Assembly: GCF_029873635.1 (NCBI RefSeq)
Contig: NC_080428.1
Span: 69,895,101-69,959,100, forward strand
Length of the DNA: 64,000 nt
Reading direction: 5' to 3'
From: Malania oleifera
Lineage: Eukaryota; Streptophyta; Magnoliopsida; Santalales; Ximeniaceae
The translations under genes were made by a program, and so were the position numbers. This document shows, piece after piece, positions 1 to 12,110 of this stretch (position 1 is the first letter of the stretch; every line of letters begins with the position of its first letter). The notes beneath the pieces were generated by a model. It was given only the letters and a program-made list of their open reading frames with translations. It ran no database searches and was not told where the DNA came from.

Positions 1-397
1 AACCTGTAAGGATCTGTTGTTAGGGTCTTCTCCGCCCTACAAGGAGAGTGTGTAAAGGTTGAGGTCAGTTCAGGTAATTTAATCTGACGGTGTTAGGTGT
101 CGCTCCACCTGTTAAGTGAGCCTTAGTAGAATCCTCTTACTTGAGAGCTTGAGGCGGGCACGTAGGCATTGTTGGCTGAACCCTAATAACATTTCTTGTG
201 CCTACTTTTAATTTCCGCATCTAAATCTCAGTACTTGAATGTTTGCGTTTGATTGTTTTAATATTTGATTAAGTTTATGATTATATAGAAAGACCCTAGG
301 TTTGTGTAATACTGTTGCTGGAATTTGAATTAACCTAGGAAGATAATTTTTAAATACCCAATTCACCTCCCCTCTTGGGAATATGCCAATTCCAACA
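1..397 (+). mobile_element. 3' part of a SIRE-type Copia LTR, cut by the window start
   Basis: The segment ends in ATTCCAACA at 397. From about 200 onward it matches the 3' part of the LTR at 2777-3870: both have 'aatttcc', 'gcacttgaatg'-like text, an 'agaaagaccctaggtt' block and a closing 'caattcacc...attccaaca'. The first 180 bases hold the 'cacgtaggc ... ggctgaacc' box common near the end of Copia LTRs, which the 2777-3870 copy lacks. It probably marks the left LTR of the element that ends at 3870, but no primer-binding site follows it, so a deletion or a different parent element is possible. Confidence 0.65.
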
Positions 398-2776
398 TTT
401 GTCCTTTTACGATCATATTCAGCAAAGACTCTTCCTATCCCTTGGTTCGTATCCTTGCTCCAAATTGTGATCATATTTAAAGGATACTTCCAATCACCAA
501 ATAGCTATGTTCAAGAACCATATACTCCTAAATGCTCTTTGGTAAGATGACTTCGACATATTCACTAATACGAATATTTTTTGAATATTGTCTTACTTTC
601 TCCAAAATACTCTTTGGAACTCAATAGTGATTTAAATTCTTAAGAGTATTTATCCCTACTAGCTTTATAAGCTCTCAAATGTTAACATCAAATTATTTAG
701 AATTTCATCTCATTAGAACAAGTGGCAAAGGTGATTGCCTAGGTTTAAATCTAAAGGAAGTATAAATTTAAAAGTAACCTATGCACATGCAGTTTAAATC
801 GAAAGCCATTTGAACTTGGACCTCTCACACATATTGAGATTCATAAGAAAAGAGGCAAACATTGACTTATCACCTTAACAAATATTCATCATGACTTTTT
901 GGTCTGACAAGCCTAAAGAATTCATCGCCAAGCTTAAACCATAAAAAATCTTAAAATTCTTGGCTAATGGCATTAGGAAATTATAAGAAGGCATAAAATG
1001 ATTTAGTGCATAACTCAGGGGAAGCATTACTCTTTCATGACTATTTATATAAAATGCTCTCATGATTTTATCTTATATGCTCATATGTCTTCATTAGAAA
1101 AACACTAGATTCTTACTATTCATTATGTGTTAAATGAATATAATTTCTAATGGATAGTTTATCTTTTATATCATTTGTTGATGGAACTACTGAAATGTAT
1201 GCTTGTATTGGAACGCCAACTGCATGACAGATGTTGTATCTTGTGAATTGCATGCTAGTAGTGGCTATAGGTTCTTGCATGCCTAAACTAAATTATAAAT
1301 TGCTTGTTTGAACCTATCAAGTACAGGTTTTATGGGAAAATGTCCAATTTATTGACAACATACTGTCAAAATTTCGTAAAATTTTCCCAAAAATAAAACC
1401 TTCTGCTAAAGATGAGTATGATAAAATTAATGATAAAATATTTTTGAAAGGATGAGTGAAAACTCAAATAGATAATTAAACCCAATCCTTACATAATCAT
1501 CATATACTTAGGGGGAACTGAGATCCTGTCATACAGAGAGAGCATAAAAGACTCATATTGCATCATCTCTCCTTTTGAAATTAGGCTCTTCTGAAAAACC
1601 TTGAACATTATATCCAGCACTTAAAGTATCATGATATGATATGGACTGTTCTTGGTTTATGAGCATCATATCATGCCTTAATATCACTTTTCTTATGCAT
1701 GTGTGAATTATAGGGATAATTATACTAGTTGCAAGAATCAATCAATATCTAGTATAGTTATGATAAAATATTTAAAATATGTGCTTATACTCTTGACATA
1801 CTTAGTGAGATTAATCTTGATTAGTATGAGCAGTTCATTTCATCTAAGCTATGATTCAAATTGATAGGGGGAGCATCCAAATTTAAATATTCATCTTGTT
1901 ATGCTCACAAATATTTTTAGCTTAGATCTGTTATAAACACTTGTGGCTTGTGCTTAAATGTGATGTTTTTATTGAAAATCATAATTTGAAATATGTTGAT
2001 TAGCCACAATTGCTTGTGTTGCCGTTTTGATCCTTGCTTTTAATTGTTTGATATATTTAGGATCTGTGCGGTTGATTTTTCTGGTAATATTTTATGTGCA
2101 CTTAAATGATAAACCAAAAAATTGTTGCTTACATGATCTTTAAAGTTTTTTTGTAGCAAGCACAACCCTAGTACTTCTTGTTAATATCATAAGGGATCCA
2201 TATATATTTATATACATAGATATATTTATATACATATTTATAATTTTAATTAGCAAGAAATGGGTTTACATTAGATATATTTTGTTTCTTGCATATGTGC
2301 TTAAATGTTATATCTTTGTTGATCAATATTTATATGCCCAAATACTATATGATAAAGGGGGAGAATTTTTTATTTTATTTTATTTTTTTTGCACTTAAAC
2401 GTTAAAAATAGGGGTAAATTTTTTAAGGGGAGTTCTCTTAAGCTAATTTTTTTTTTTAATGACCAAAATTTTATACTTAGCCTAACTCTTTTACTGATGC
2501 CAAAAGGGGGATAACTTTTATAAGCAAAATGTTTGACCAAATGGGAAATTTTATTTAGGACAATATTTTAAATGGGATAATTATCTGAGTTGCATACATG
2601 TATGTATTTGTGTCTTATTGCTAAAACTGAATGCATATAAGTTGAAATATCTTCTTTGGTATATATGCTTAAGCTATGATGTTTGTATTTAAATTATGCA
2701 TACTCTTAGGGGGGAGCCTTTTCAGGCTTATCATGTTTTGCTTTGATGTGTTTGTCATCATAAAAAAGATGGAGAT
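398..2776 (+). mobile_element. Non-coding internal part of a deleted SIRE-type Copia element
   Basis: There is no reading frame of note. The 3' half carries text typical of the long untranslated tail of SIRE elements: repeated purine-rich blocks such as 'aaagggggagaa' (about 2357), 'gatgccaaaagggggataac' (about 2497) and 'taggggggagcc' (about 2708). It ends with 'tttgtcatcataaaaaagatggagat' directly before the LTR start at 2777, which is the polypurine tract. The gag-pol region is missing. This assignment is inference from familiar SIRE tail features, not from a search. Confidence 0.6.
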
Positions 2777-3870
2777 TGTTGACTTTTGAGTCTAATCCCT
2801 GTTTTGATGTTGACAAAGCGTCTATATCTCATGTGTGCATTTAGAGTGTGAACATGTTTATATCTTAACATGCACATGAGGTAAAGGGAAAATGGAAACT
2901 AGAAGGACCTCAAGATCATACATCCTAACATATTCCATGAAGTTTGAAGAGTAAGACTGAAGAAGACATCTATTTTAAGTTGTATTGCATTATGTTTTAT
3001 AATTTGATCTGTAATAATGCATGACATGCATGATGTGAATGGATAGCTCAAAATGACCGTAAACAGACCCTAGGGACCAACACACTTCACAAAAAACCTG
3101 TTTCTTAACAACTAAATTCATAAAAAAAAGTTTAAATTGGTTATGGTCAAAATTGAGGCAAAAGCAAGGTTGTCCGATGTCAGGTTTTTAGGCTTAATTT
3201 AAAATTCTGGCCAACCAAACCCTTCCAATATTATTTGCTCAGTCAACCGAATAAACCGTAGGCCAGAAAGTCAAAGTTTGACTAAGCCTCAGTGATCGAC
3301 TGATTTGCGTTATAAATGCTTCGGTCGACCGAATCAGTCAGAAGTCAATATGTTGACTTTGCTCGGTCGACCATACTGAATTGAAAGCACCGTCTCCTCG
3401 GTTGATTGAACCATGAACCATTGACACCCCAACAACTTGGTCAACCATATGTGTAGTTCAAGTTAGCCTAGGTTGACCAAACTTAGATGAGTAGCCGACC
3501 AACCTTTGTCTTGGTCGATCGAACCCACGAAGGGTTCAAAATCGCCCTAAGATAGTCGACCAAACCTACAATTTAAAATTGCTTTGGTCGACCGAACTTA
3601 TTAAAGTGGTCGACCGTACCTTGTACCTGATTTTAATTTCCTCAATTTAAATTTCTGCACTTGAATGTTTATGTTTTATTATTGTGAATGATTGAGAAAC
3701 TGAGCTTGCTATAATCACTTTGATTATTCATTCAGTTAAATTCTTGTGGATATTGGAATTTGTTTAGAAAGACCTTAGGTTGCGAAATACTGTTGATCTG
3801 GTCTAACTTAGGAAGAAATTTTAAATTTTCAATTCACCCCCTCCCTCTTGAGAATACCCCAATTCCAACA
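2777..3870 (+). mobile_element. SIRE-type Copia LTR (3' LTR of the element at the left edge)
   Basis: It starts TGTTGACTTTTGAG right after a purine tract and ends ATTCCAACA, giving the TG...CA and TGTTG...CAACA ends of this family. The middle part (about 3240-3620) has about a dozen 'ggtcgacc'-like boxes, including the perfect palindrome TTCGGTCGACCGAA at 3320-3333. The right flank is 'cagac'. The left flank lies outside the window, so no target duplication can be checked. Confidence 0.75.
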
Positions 3871-4349
3871 CAGACTAACGGGTGAGTTACGGGTCATCCA
3901 TCAGGTTTTGATCCGTTTTGTTACCCCTAATATTAGTAATGCAAAAAGTTAATATAAAATTTGTCATATGTCTTTGAATGAATATACATTGATTATTCGA
4001 TCAAGTCTTCCATATAAGCGACTAATTGAACTTTTATTACTTGAGAATAGTTACAAATGGGAAGGGTGAGCTATTTAATTACTTTGGAATTAAGTAACTT
4101 ATCATGTTGGCATTTTGGGTAGAATGTCAAATATATCAGGATTGTTTGGATTTGGTTAGGTAAAATAACCTATTTAGGAGACTAAAGGGTTAGATTTGCA
4201 ACTTGGTTGAACATAGGGACACTAGTTAATTGATAAAGCATGGAGGAAGTTGACATAATGAAAAATGGTGATTGAACAATAATAGATATTACCCACAAAT
4301 GTATTTTGTATTGCTATTTCTATTAAAAAAAGAAAAAAAAAAAAGAGAT
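3871..4349. other. Unassigned AT-rich sequence between repeats
   Basis: There is no open frame with family similarity. A purine run (A-rich, 4325-4346) precedes the LINE fragment. Nothing else is recognised. Confidence 0.4.
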
Positions 4350-4770
4350 ATTTTAGGTGAATGTAGAGGAAAACATTTGAATGTAAGCAGTTATAGAGGG
4401 TGGTGGATCGAGCATTAAAAAAGTCGTAAAAATTTTAAAAATATATATTTTAAGACAGACCAAATATAAAAACATGAAAAACTTTGAAAGCATAAAGAAA
4501 GAAAAAATAAATGCACATAAGGAAGAAGTAGTTATTAGTGACTTCAAACATAGAGCATTTAATAATTTATGTACTAGACTAGATATGAAATTAAGAAGAG
4601 AAAATGACATATGTAATTGGAGGTAGAAAAATAGAGTTAGGTAATATCAAATATTGCATAAAAATGAGCATGATAGTGTTTTAGCCAAAGAAGAAGGTAT
4701 CAAAGAAAGATGTGGTACATATTTTAATAAGCTATTCAATTTTAACCCAATCAAACTCCAAAACTTTAAA
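4350..4770 (+). pseudogene. RTE-type LINE fragment (linker between endonuclease and reverse transcriptase)
   Basis: Plus-strand translation in shifting frames gives a basic, helical stretch followed by motifs such as 'FKHRAFNNLCTRLDMK' and 'EEGIKERCGTYFNKLFN'. In plant RTE LINEs the same order is seen before the reverse transcriptase domain: a YxxLYxRLxTKEGE-like segment, then KEE(D/E)IKERWxxYFxxLFN. Several stops and frame changes show that it is dead. The endonuclease and the catalytic reverse transcriptase part are absent. An open frame on the opposite strand over the first 260 bases is a shadow. Confidence 0.55.
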
Positions 4771-5199
4771 AAACAAAAAACGAGTTCATTTTCAAATTCC
4801 ACAAAAGTAGAGTTAATAAAATTAGGAAAATGATGAATGATACGGATATGTGATAATAAGGATCTACGTGACAAGTGAGCAATAGGTACAATTATATGGG
4901 GCCCACACTACCGCACCCATTGCTCACCGATTGACTAATACCGCTTCGTTGCATAGCAGTAGTCATGAAATTAAGTTTGGGTTGTGGGTTAGTACTAGTA
5001 AGAGGGGGAGAAATAGAATATATATATATATTTTGAACCGAGATAATGGACACGAATTTGATAACGCTCTAATTTACCTTTATAATATTTTAAATTATTT
5101 TTTAAAAATAAATTGCTAAATATGATGCACAGATCTGTGTAAATTTATTCAAAAAAATAAAAATAAAAATAAAAATTTCATTAATTGTTGTAGAAATTC
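4771..5199. other. Unassigned AT-rich sequence
   Basis: No coding signal or known repeat is recognised. A-rich runs occur near 5150-5175. Confidence 0.3.
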
Positions 5200-5950
5200 C
5201 AGCTCCTGTGCTCATCTTAATCTAGCTGCATGTGAGAGAGGGTGAGACGTTAGACGTTAAAAGTAGAGAATATTTTCATGTTTTTGGACGCCTCTGAGGA
5301 GACGTAAAAGTCTAGAAGTCTAGAAGTCTTGTTGTCTTGTTTGGATTGTGCAGAGTCAAGGGAGACCAACCGTCACAAAAGTCAAAGTCAACTTTCCCCG
5401 CTGTAGTTCTCTTCTCTTCACTCCCGCCACAATTGTCAGCGCGTGTGGGTCCACACGGTCCAGGTGGTGCAGCCTTCTCGACAAATTTTCCAATTTTGAC
5501 GGGCCACGTCCCGTCTCTTCTGAGCTGTCAGTAAATCATTGGATACCTAGAAAACTTAGAGCGTACGGCTGGCATTGCGACGAGGAGCTGATACGTAACG
5601 TAACCGCGCGTGCGCAATTGACGCCTTCTAAGAAGCCAATAAGGCAATAATATTTTTGATTCTGTTTTTCTTAAAAGGTTTAATAGGAAAATCGTATTGT
5701 AAAAAAAAATTAATATGAAAATTATCCAATGTGAACCGAAAGTCAAAATTGCTTTACATCCATCTACAGTTAAAATAGCATGCACCGTTGATTCTCTTTT
5801 ATGGAGAAAAAAGAGAAGTAAAAATGGAGTATGTAATCAAATCAAGCAACTGCAGAGTCGGAGACTGGAGCACTCTCTAGGGTTTTTTGGTCTTTGGAAA
5901 TGAAAGTGATGATGACGACGACGTCTGTTGACTAGCGATATGACAACCCT
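5200..5950 (+). promoter_or_regulatory. Possible promoter and gene-start remnant
   Basis: This island is more GC-rich than its surroundings. It has a 'gtcaaagtcaact' pair of reverse W-box cores near 5381 and further TTGAC/GTCAA cores, a 'gggccacgtcccgtctc' ACGT box near 5499, and a leader-like 'cactctctagggtttttt' before ATG at 5900. That ATG frame (MKVMMTTTSVD) stops after 11 codons. 'Ctagggttt' leaders are common in plant 5' untranslated regions. No downstream coding sequence follows, so this could be the abandoned front of a gene disrupted by the repeats to the right. The call rests on composition and motifs only. Confidence 0.25.
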
Positions 5951-7090
5951 GTTGTGTATTGGTTGACGGAGGGCTATAATTGATGAAAATGAATGGAGAA
6001 GAGAGTGGGTGGAGGGAATTCTACTCCAAATTAGGGTTATTGGCCGATAATACTAAAATAATATGATAATACTAAACATCTAAAATAATAGTAGATGAAT
6101 TGTGAAACTCGTGCAATCGCGCTATTTGGACAGTAAAATGAACTGTGAGAATGGTGGTTGCTTCACATGCCAGTGGCGTGCAATGACATTGAAGTTTTTT
6201 TTTACTTATTTTGTGAAATGCAATCATTTGATTCAAGCGTACGTTAAATAGGTTTCTATGAATTAAATTATTTTTTAATATATTGGGGATTTTTAAAAAT
6301 AATATTCACTATAATTACTATAAATAGCAAATCCATAATTGTCCAATTTTTTTAACAAAAAATTTCGTTATGTTACAATAATTTCTATTGATTCACGAGC
6401 AATAATTTGAAAAAAAAAAAATCACCAATTATAAATCACAGTTAGAAGTATTTAAACTTATTGCCTTTAGTTTTAACTTATAAATTTTTTCACCACTTTC
6501 AATAGCAATGAGTGAGTTTCTAAAGTCTGTATAATAAAATTTTAAAAAGGAGTCGTAACTTATTTATAAACTTGTCATCTAAAACCCTTTTATCATGTTT
6601 GGTTTGAAGGATGAAGCGAGATAGGAAAGGAATAAAATAAAACTTTAAATGAAGACTATGGCAAAATCAAGTGATAAATTTGATTCCATTGTTCTTAATT
6701 CCATTTTATTCTTATGCACCGAGCTTGCAGTTTTAGTTTACAGTGGATAATTAATCTTTTTTAACTTTTATCAAAAAAATGAAAATATTTTTATAAGAAC
6801 AATTACAATTCCTATATTTCTTATAGGAAGATAATAATTTGCACGTCTTAACATAAAAAACAAAGATTATAGCCTAACAAATAATATCTCCTGCTTTTCA
6901 GCAGTGATTTCAACTAATCTTCTACATAGCCTAACCCATAATAGCTCTATACTAAGTTAGATTACCATGTTCATATGTTCATTGGTTTAACAGTTTGAAA
7001 TGTTTAATATTGTGTTCAATATTTTAAAATTTTAAGTATTTAGTTTTCCTTAGAGATTATAAACATAATATATATATATGATTAACATAC
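5951..7090. other. AT-rich stretch with a possible MITE end
   Basis: No gene is seen. ATCATGTTTGGTTTG at 6592-6606 recurs as its reverse complement at 29116-29130, next to similarly AT-rich text, and may be a shared terminal sequence of a short non-autonomous DNA transposon. The partner ends were not found. Confidence 0.25.
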
Positions 7091-7168
7091 AACTCTGTTG
7101 AGAATTCCACTTGTAAGTTCATTTCACATTGAAAAAATTGAGTTGATGACGGGTGCTTATATACATGG

Positions 7169-8945
7169 TGTAAGAACCCGAACCGTGATAAATGAGTTTA
7201 AATAATAAGAGAGGGATAAAATTGGAATTTGAACAAGCTTTGTCGACGAAATCAGTGAGGAGAAGCCGATAAGTTTCGGGAAATCAGTGATATCAGGATT
7301 CGTCGACGAATCCACCGTCTCGTCGACGAGAAGACTATAGAGCCTCGTCGACGAGGACACCATCTTGTCGACGAGTTTGCCGAAGTCAAAGGGCTATAAA
7401 TATCATTTCTCATTGTTTAACCATTAAGAAAACTAAATCCTATCTCTTTCTCTCTCTCTAAAACTCTCCCTACACTCTATCTCTCTAGATTTCTTTGTCG
7501 TTCGTTGCGAGAATCATAAATTTGAAGTTACCACGAGGATCGTGGAAGGATTTTCTACAAGTTCTACGGATCGAGATCCCGTTTCGAAGATTTTCAGGTT
7601 TTGGCGAAAAATCGAGGTAAGACTCGGTTTTCAATTCTGATCTGGTAGTTTTGTAGGGAATAGTTTTGTGAGTATATTTTTTACAATGATTTGTAGGTTT
7701 TGGAACTCAGTTTGTTGTTTAGGGACCTTAGAGTTTGGGATTTGCTATTCGGGGGAAAAGGTAAGGGGAACTGTGTTTATATCGATTATTTTTGAAATCG
7801 GACTTGATAGAACTGTGATTCACGGTCCTATGTGTGTTTTGGTTACTCATTTGGGGGGATCTAACGGGAAAAACTATGGGTTTTTCATGATTACAGTTTT
7901 GGGAAAAAGGAGGCGATGAGCTGCATCCCTGGTTTTGTTGAAAACAGAGCGTATATGTTGATTTATATTGTGTTATAAGGATGGTCATGCCTTGACTTGT
8001 TTAAACTGTATTTGTTTAGAAAACCATGATTTTAGATTACCAAATGGGTGTGGTTTGTTTGGTTATATGAGCATGTATGTGTGTGTGATTGTTTAAATGC
8101 TAGTAGGAACACGATTCCGAATTGTACCAGGTACTGAGAGTGTCCGACTCTATATTTGAGGGCATATAAAATCGTTGGCCATAGATTGGCAGAGGTTCGG
8201 CTCTAAAATAGAGGGCGTGAGCCTATTCTGGCAGATCAGGCCGAAGGGTGTGGATCCACTAGTTTAGCACCGGTACGATGCCATGGGATTCGGGGACTAG
8301 TTATGTGCCAATGGCACCATGTTCGCGGGTTGGTTACGGGCCAATGACGTATGTCGCGGGCCGGCTTCAGGCTGATGGGTGTGACGACACCGGGATTGCT
8401 GATCATGTGTTTGTGTGTGTATGCACTGTGTAAAATTAGTACTGGACTGCATTTAATTGCGTATATGTTGCATCATGATAACACTCAAATGTCATACACC
8501 GATATAACCTGTGTTCTTCCTTACTGAGAGGTGTCTCACCCCTACTATACATACATTTTTACAGGTCCTTCGAGTAACCAAAATTAGCATCGTGGTGTTG
8601 GGAGCGTAGTGGCCAGTGTACTGTGATTAGCGCTTGGGTAAGTGCTAGGACTGTGTTTTGATAGGTTGCCATTTTGGGATGTGTTGGGCACCCAGTTATA
8701 CGTTGTATGATAGAGTCTGTTCTACTCTTGTATAGATTCTAGTATGGTACTATACTTATATATAGAACAACCTTTTTTCCGCTGCGTATATTCTATTGTG
8801 TTTGGATGTGTTTAGGGTGCCTGGGAACCCTACGGGGTCAAATCCTCATCCTTTGTACTGTATCTATGGATGGTTTGTATGATACGAGGACAAGTTAGAT
8901 TACATTTTCACACTTGAGTCCCATTTCTGAGTTCGGGGCGTGACA
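7169..8945 (+). repeat. 5' LTR of the Gypsy element
   Basis: This LTR has TG...CA ends and is 1777 bases long. Its U3 part holds five GTCGAC palindromes between 7240 and 7375, then a TATA-type box CTATAAATA at 7394-7402. A CT-rich leader follows at about 7440-7490. It aligns along its whole length with 13946-15737, apart from missing about 50 bases of the palindrome region. Confidence 0.9.
7240..7402 (+). promoter_or_regulatory. GTCGAC palindrome array and TATA box in Gypsy U3
   Basis: The boxes are TTGTCGACGAA (7240-7250), GGATTCGTCGACGAATCC (7296-7313, an 18-base perfect palindrome), CTCGTCGACGAG (7319-7330), CCTCGTCGACGAGG (7343-7356) and CTTGTCGACGAG (7364-7375). The TATA-type box lies 19 bases beyond the last. 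Position and repetition suggest upstream promoter elements, but this is inference. Confidence 0.6.
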
Positions 8946-9270
8946 GCTTGGTATCAGAGCTAACTAGGTTGTTAGGTCTTATAGACTTGATTAGGCTTAA
9001 CTGTAAGTACATACCAGAGTATAGGATGTTGGATATGGGTAGAGTTGGTTGAGGTTGTTCAGTTGCTAGATCGGGATTTGTTGATGGTATTCCATGTTTT
9101 TCCTGGGGTGACGATTCTAGTAAAAGCAGGATAGATCATTCATGACTTTCGTGTTGGTGCGATAGGAAAGACCTGAACCTGGCAGGGAGTGGTTAACACG
9201 ATTAGTGATAGATCGTTGTGTTAATTGTATGTGTGGTAGGGATACTGATAGATTCCTATTGTGCTGCAGA

Positions 9271-10080
9271 ATGGAACCCAAGGATAATGACCTGGGAAGT
9301 GGTTCCGAGGAGACCGCGAGTGATGAGTCCCTTTCTGTGTCTCGAGGTTTGATGAGGCAGGTGTTACAGGAGATCGGGCGGAGTGTGAGGAGAAGCGAGC
9401 ACTCTCCTACTACTGCGGGGTGCACCATTGAGAGGTTCACATGTATGCATCTTCCGACGTTCTTTAGAGGACCTGACCCAACGATAGCAGAGGACTGGGT
9501 GGAGAAGACTAAGAGGATCTTGGAGGTCTTGTACTGCATGGATAGGCAGTGAGTCCTCTATGCTACCTTCCAGCTATCTGGGGAGGCGAGTTGATGGTGG
9601 ACTACGGTGAGTTTCCTGGAGAAGCAAAGAGCCAATCTTAAGGAGATGTCATGGAGCCATTTCAAGGAGGTGTTCTTTGACAGATACTTCCCAGCTTCTG
9701 TACGTGATGTGAAGGCGGATGAGTTTTCTGCTTTGACTCAGGGGAGTATGACGGTGTAGGGATATGCGGCTCGGTATATAAAGTTGTCCCGATTTGCGCC
9801 ATGTTTGATCTCAAGCGAGTACGAGAAGACTCGGAGGTTCAAGAAAGGCTTGAGGAAGGATATTCGCAGATTGGTGGGTATGCTTCAGATCCGCGAGTTC
9901 TCGATGTTGGTAGATAAAGCCATGGTGATTGAGACCGGTATCCGAGAGGATGAGGTGGATCAGGAATCAAGGAAGAGGCCAGTACCTTCTGGTTCTTAGA
10001 CAGGATTTCGTCATGGATCGTGGAAGAAGAGGAACAATGGCTCGGGTTACCGTCAGAATACCGAGCACTAGGATTCTTAG
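9271..10080 (+). pseudogene. Gypsy gag remnant
   Basis: A plausible start is ATG at 9271, about 310 bases after the primer site. The frame reads an acidic/serine-rich N-terminus, then a capsid-type motif (HLPTFFRGPDP...AEDWVEK...RILE). It is broken by TGA at about 9550 and 9592 and TAG at about 9756, 9997 and later. Each reads as a CGA (Arg) or CAG (Gln) codon changed by C to T. The frame continues towards a CCHC zinc knuckle in the next segment. It cannot make a full Gag protein. Confidence 0.8.
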
Positions 10081-10980
10081 ATGAGCCAGACTAGTGGACG
10101 TTATACCAGATGCCAAAAATGGCACGAAGGTGAGTGCTGGTCATTTGGGGGTAATTGTTACAATTGTGGCCAGCCAGGTCACATGTTTCGTGATTGTCGT
10201 GCACCGAAGCGAGATGTGCTTGCATCCAGTGCAAACCGAGGGTGCAACCAGATACCTCAGGGAACCATTCAGACGAATAAAGCCTTGGCCAGAGTATATT
10301 CTCTTACTCCAGCGGACGTTGAGCATGCAGGGAACGTAATGATAAGTACCTTATTATTGCTTTCAAATAAACACTCTGTTTTTTTTTATTCGAGAGCAAC
10401 ACATTCTTTTATATTTGTGAATTTTGTGAGACAATGTGGGATTGAGACCCAAGTCATGAATGAGGTGTTATCTGTTACTATACCATCTGGGAGTATATCA
10501 TTATGTAGGAAGATGTTAGAGGAATTCCCAATGGTAATTCAAGGGAAGTTGCTACCGGCGAATCTCATGGTGTACGACATGTCGAGGTTCAATGTTATTC
10601 TAGGGATGGATTGGTTGTTCTCCAGTTATGCAGTGATCGACTATCATAGAAAGGTAGTAGTTTTCATACCTCTTAGGGAACAGGAGTATGAATTCGTGGG
10701 ATCGTGTGTGCTTCCGACGCCACAGATTCTATTAGCATTGCAAGCGAGGAGGCTACTCTTGGACGGGTGTTAGGGGTACATAGGTTGTGTGAAGGAACTG
10801 TCGCGGGATGAGTTGAGGCTCGAGGGCATTCGGGTAGTCAACGAGTTCCCGGATGTGTTTCCAGATGATTTACCTCCAGATCTAGAGGTGGAGTTTGCTA
10901 TAGAGTTGCTACCTAGCAAGGCACCGATCTCTAAAGCTCTGTACCCGATGGTTCCAGTAAAATTTCAGGAGTTGAAGGAG
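10081..10980 (+). pseudogene. Gypsy nucleocapsid knuckle and protease remnant
   Basis: The zinc knuckle CYNCGQPGHMFRDC (about 10162-10203) is intact. The retroviral-type aspartic protease follows, but its catalytic DSGATHSF motif reads YSRATHSF near 10390, so the active-site Asp and Gly are both lost. The later GMDWL motif (about 10605) is kept. TAG at about 10771 interrupts the frame before the start of the reverse transcriptase domain (an 'FPDVFPDDLPPDLEVEF'-like segment at about 10845-10905). Confidence 0.8.
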
Positions 10981-12110
10981 TAGTTGCAAGAATTACTGGA
11001 TAGGGGATTCATTTGACCTAGTGTTTTGCACTGGGGAGCTCCAGTATTGTTTGTGAATAAGAAGGATAGGTCGATGCGGATGTGCATTGATTACCGTGAG
11101 ATTAACAAGGTGACTGTGAAGAATCGCTATCCTTTACCTCGTATCGATGATCTTTTTGACCAGTTGTAGGGGACGCGGGTCTTTTCGAAGATTGACTTGG
11201 GGTCAGGATATCATCAGGTGAGGGTTAGATTTGAGGATGTAGCAAAGACCGCTTTTCGAACCAGATACAACCACTATGAGTTATTGGTTATGCCGTTTGG
11301 GTTGACCAATGCGCCAGCAGTGGTCATGAATATGATGAACATGATTTTCCATGAGTACCTGGATCAGTTTGTAGTGGTGTTTATTGATGACATTTTGGTA
11401 TACTCAAGGAGTTCGGAAGAGCATGAAAACCATTTTAGGTTGGTGCTACAGATTTTGCAAGAGAAGAAGCTATATGCTAAGCTGAAGAAGTGTGAGTTTT
11501 TGTTGAATCAGGTTGCGTTCTTAGACTATATGGTGTCTAAGGGCGGTATCTTAGTTGATCCTAGCAAGATTGAAGCTGTGGTTGATCGGACGAGACCGAA
11601 GAGTGTGCAGAAGGTTTAAAGTTTTCTAGGATTGGCAGGTTACTATTGTCGGTTCGTGGAGGGTTTCTCTAAATTGTCTGGACCTCTGACATGATTGACT
11701 AAGAAGGGAGTGAAGTTTGATTGGACTAGTGATTGCGAGTAGTGCTTTCTTGATTTGAAGCACCGGGTTGTTACTGCTCCAGTATTGACCATTCCTTCAG
11801 GGGATGGGGTTTTGTGATCTATAGTGACGCGTCCCTGAAGGGCTTGGGATGTGTGCTTATGTAATAGGGTAAGGTGGTAGCTTATGCTTCTCGGCAACTT
11901 AAAGATTATGAGAAGAATTACCCTACGCATGATCTGGAATTGGCTGCTATAGTTTATGCCCTAAAGATCTGGCGACACTACCTATACGGTGTTCAGTGTG
12001 AGATTTTCACTAACCACAAAAGCATCAGGTACTTTTTCACGCAGAAGGAGTTGAATATGAGGCAGAGGCGGTGGCTAGAGTTAATCAAGGACTACGATTG
12101 AACGATCAGT
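10981..12110 (+). pseudogene. Gypsy reverse transcriptase and RNase H remnant
   Basis: Reverse transcriptase blocks are easy to read: MCIDYRE at about 11080, PFGLTNAPA at about 11295, the catalytic FIDD box at about 11380 and KCEFL at about 11490. Stops at about 10981, 11016, 11167, 11617, 11692 and 11739 each differ by one C-to-T change from Gln or Arg codons. A one-base loss near 11808 shifts the frame before the RNase H domain (YSDAS, ASRQLK, HDLELAA). The box normally read as FTDHKS is FTNHKS at about 12007, a further likely loss of function. Confidence 0.85.

Noticed and set aside
8946-8960. tRNA-Met-like sequence as a tRNA gene (also at 23047, 40671 and 50300)
   Set aside because: Only the short 12-base stretch complementary to the tRNA 3' end is present, which is the retrotransposon primer site. 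No cloverleaf follows.
9117-9539. 140-codon minus-strand frame
   Set aside because: It is the antisense shadow of the Gypsy gag start.
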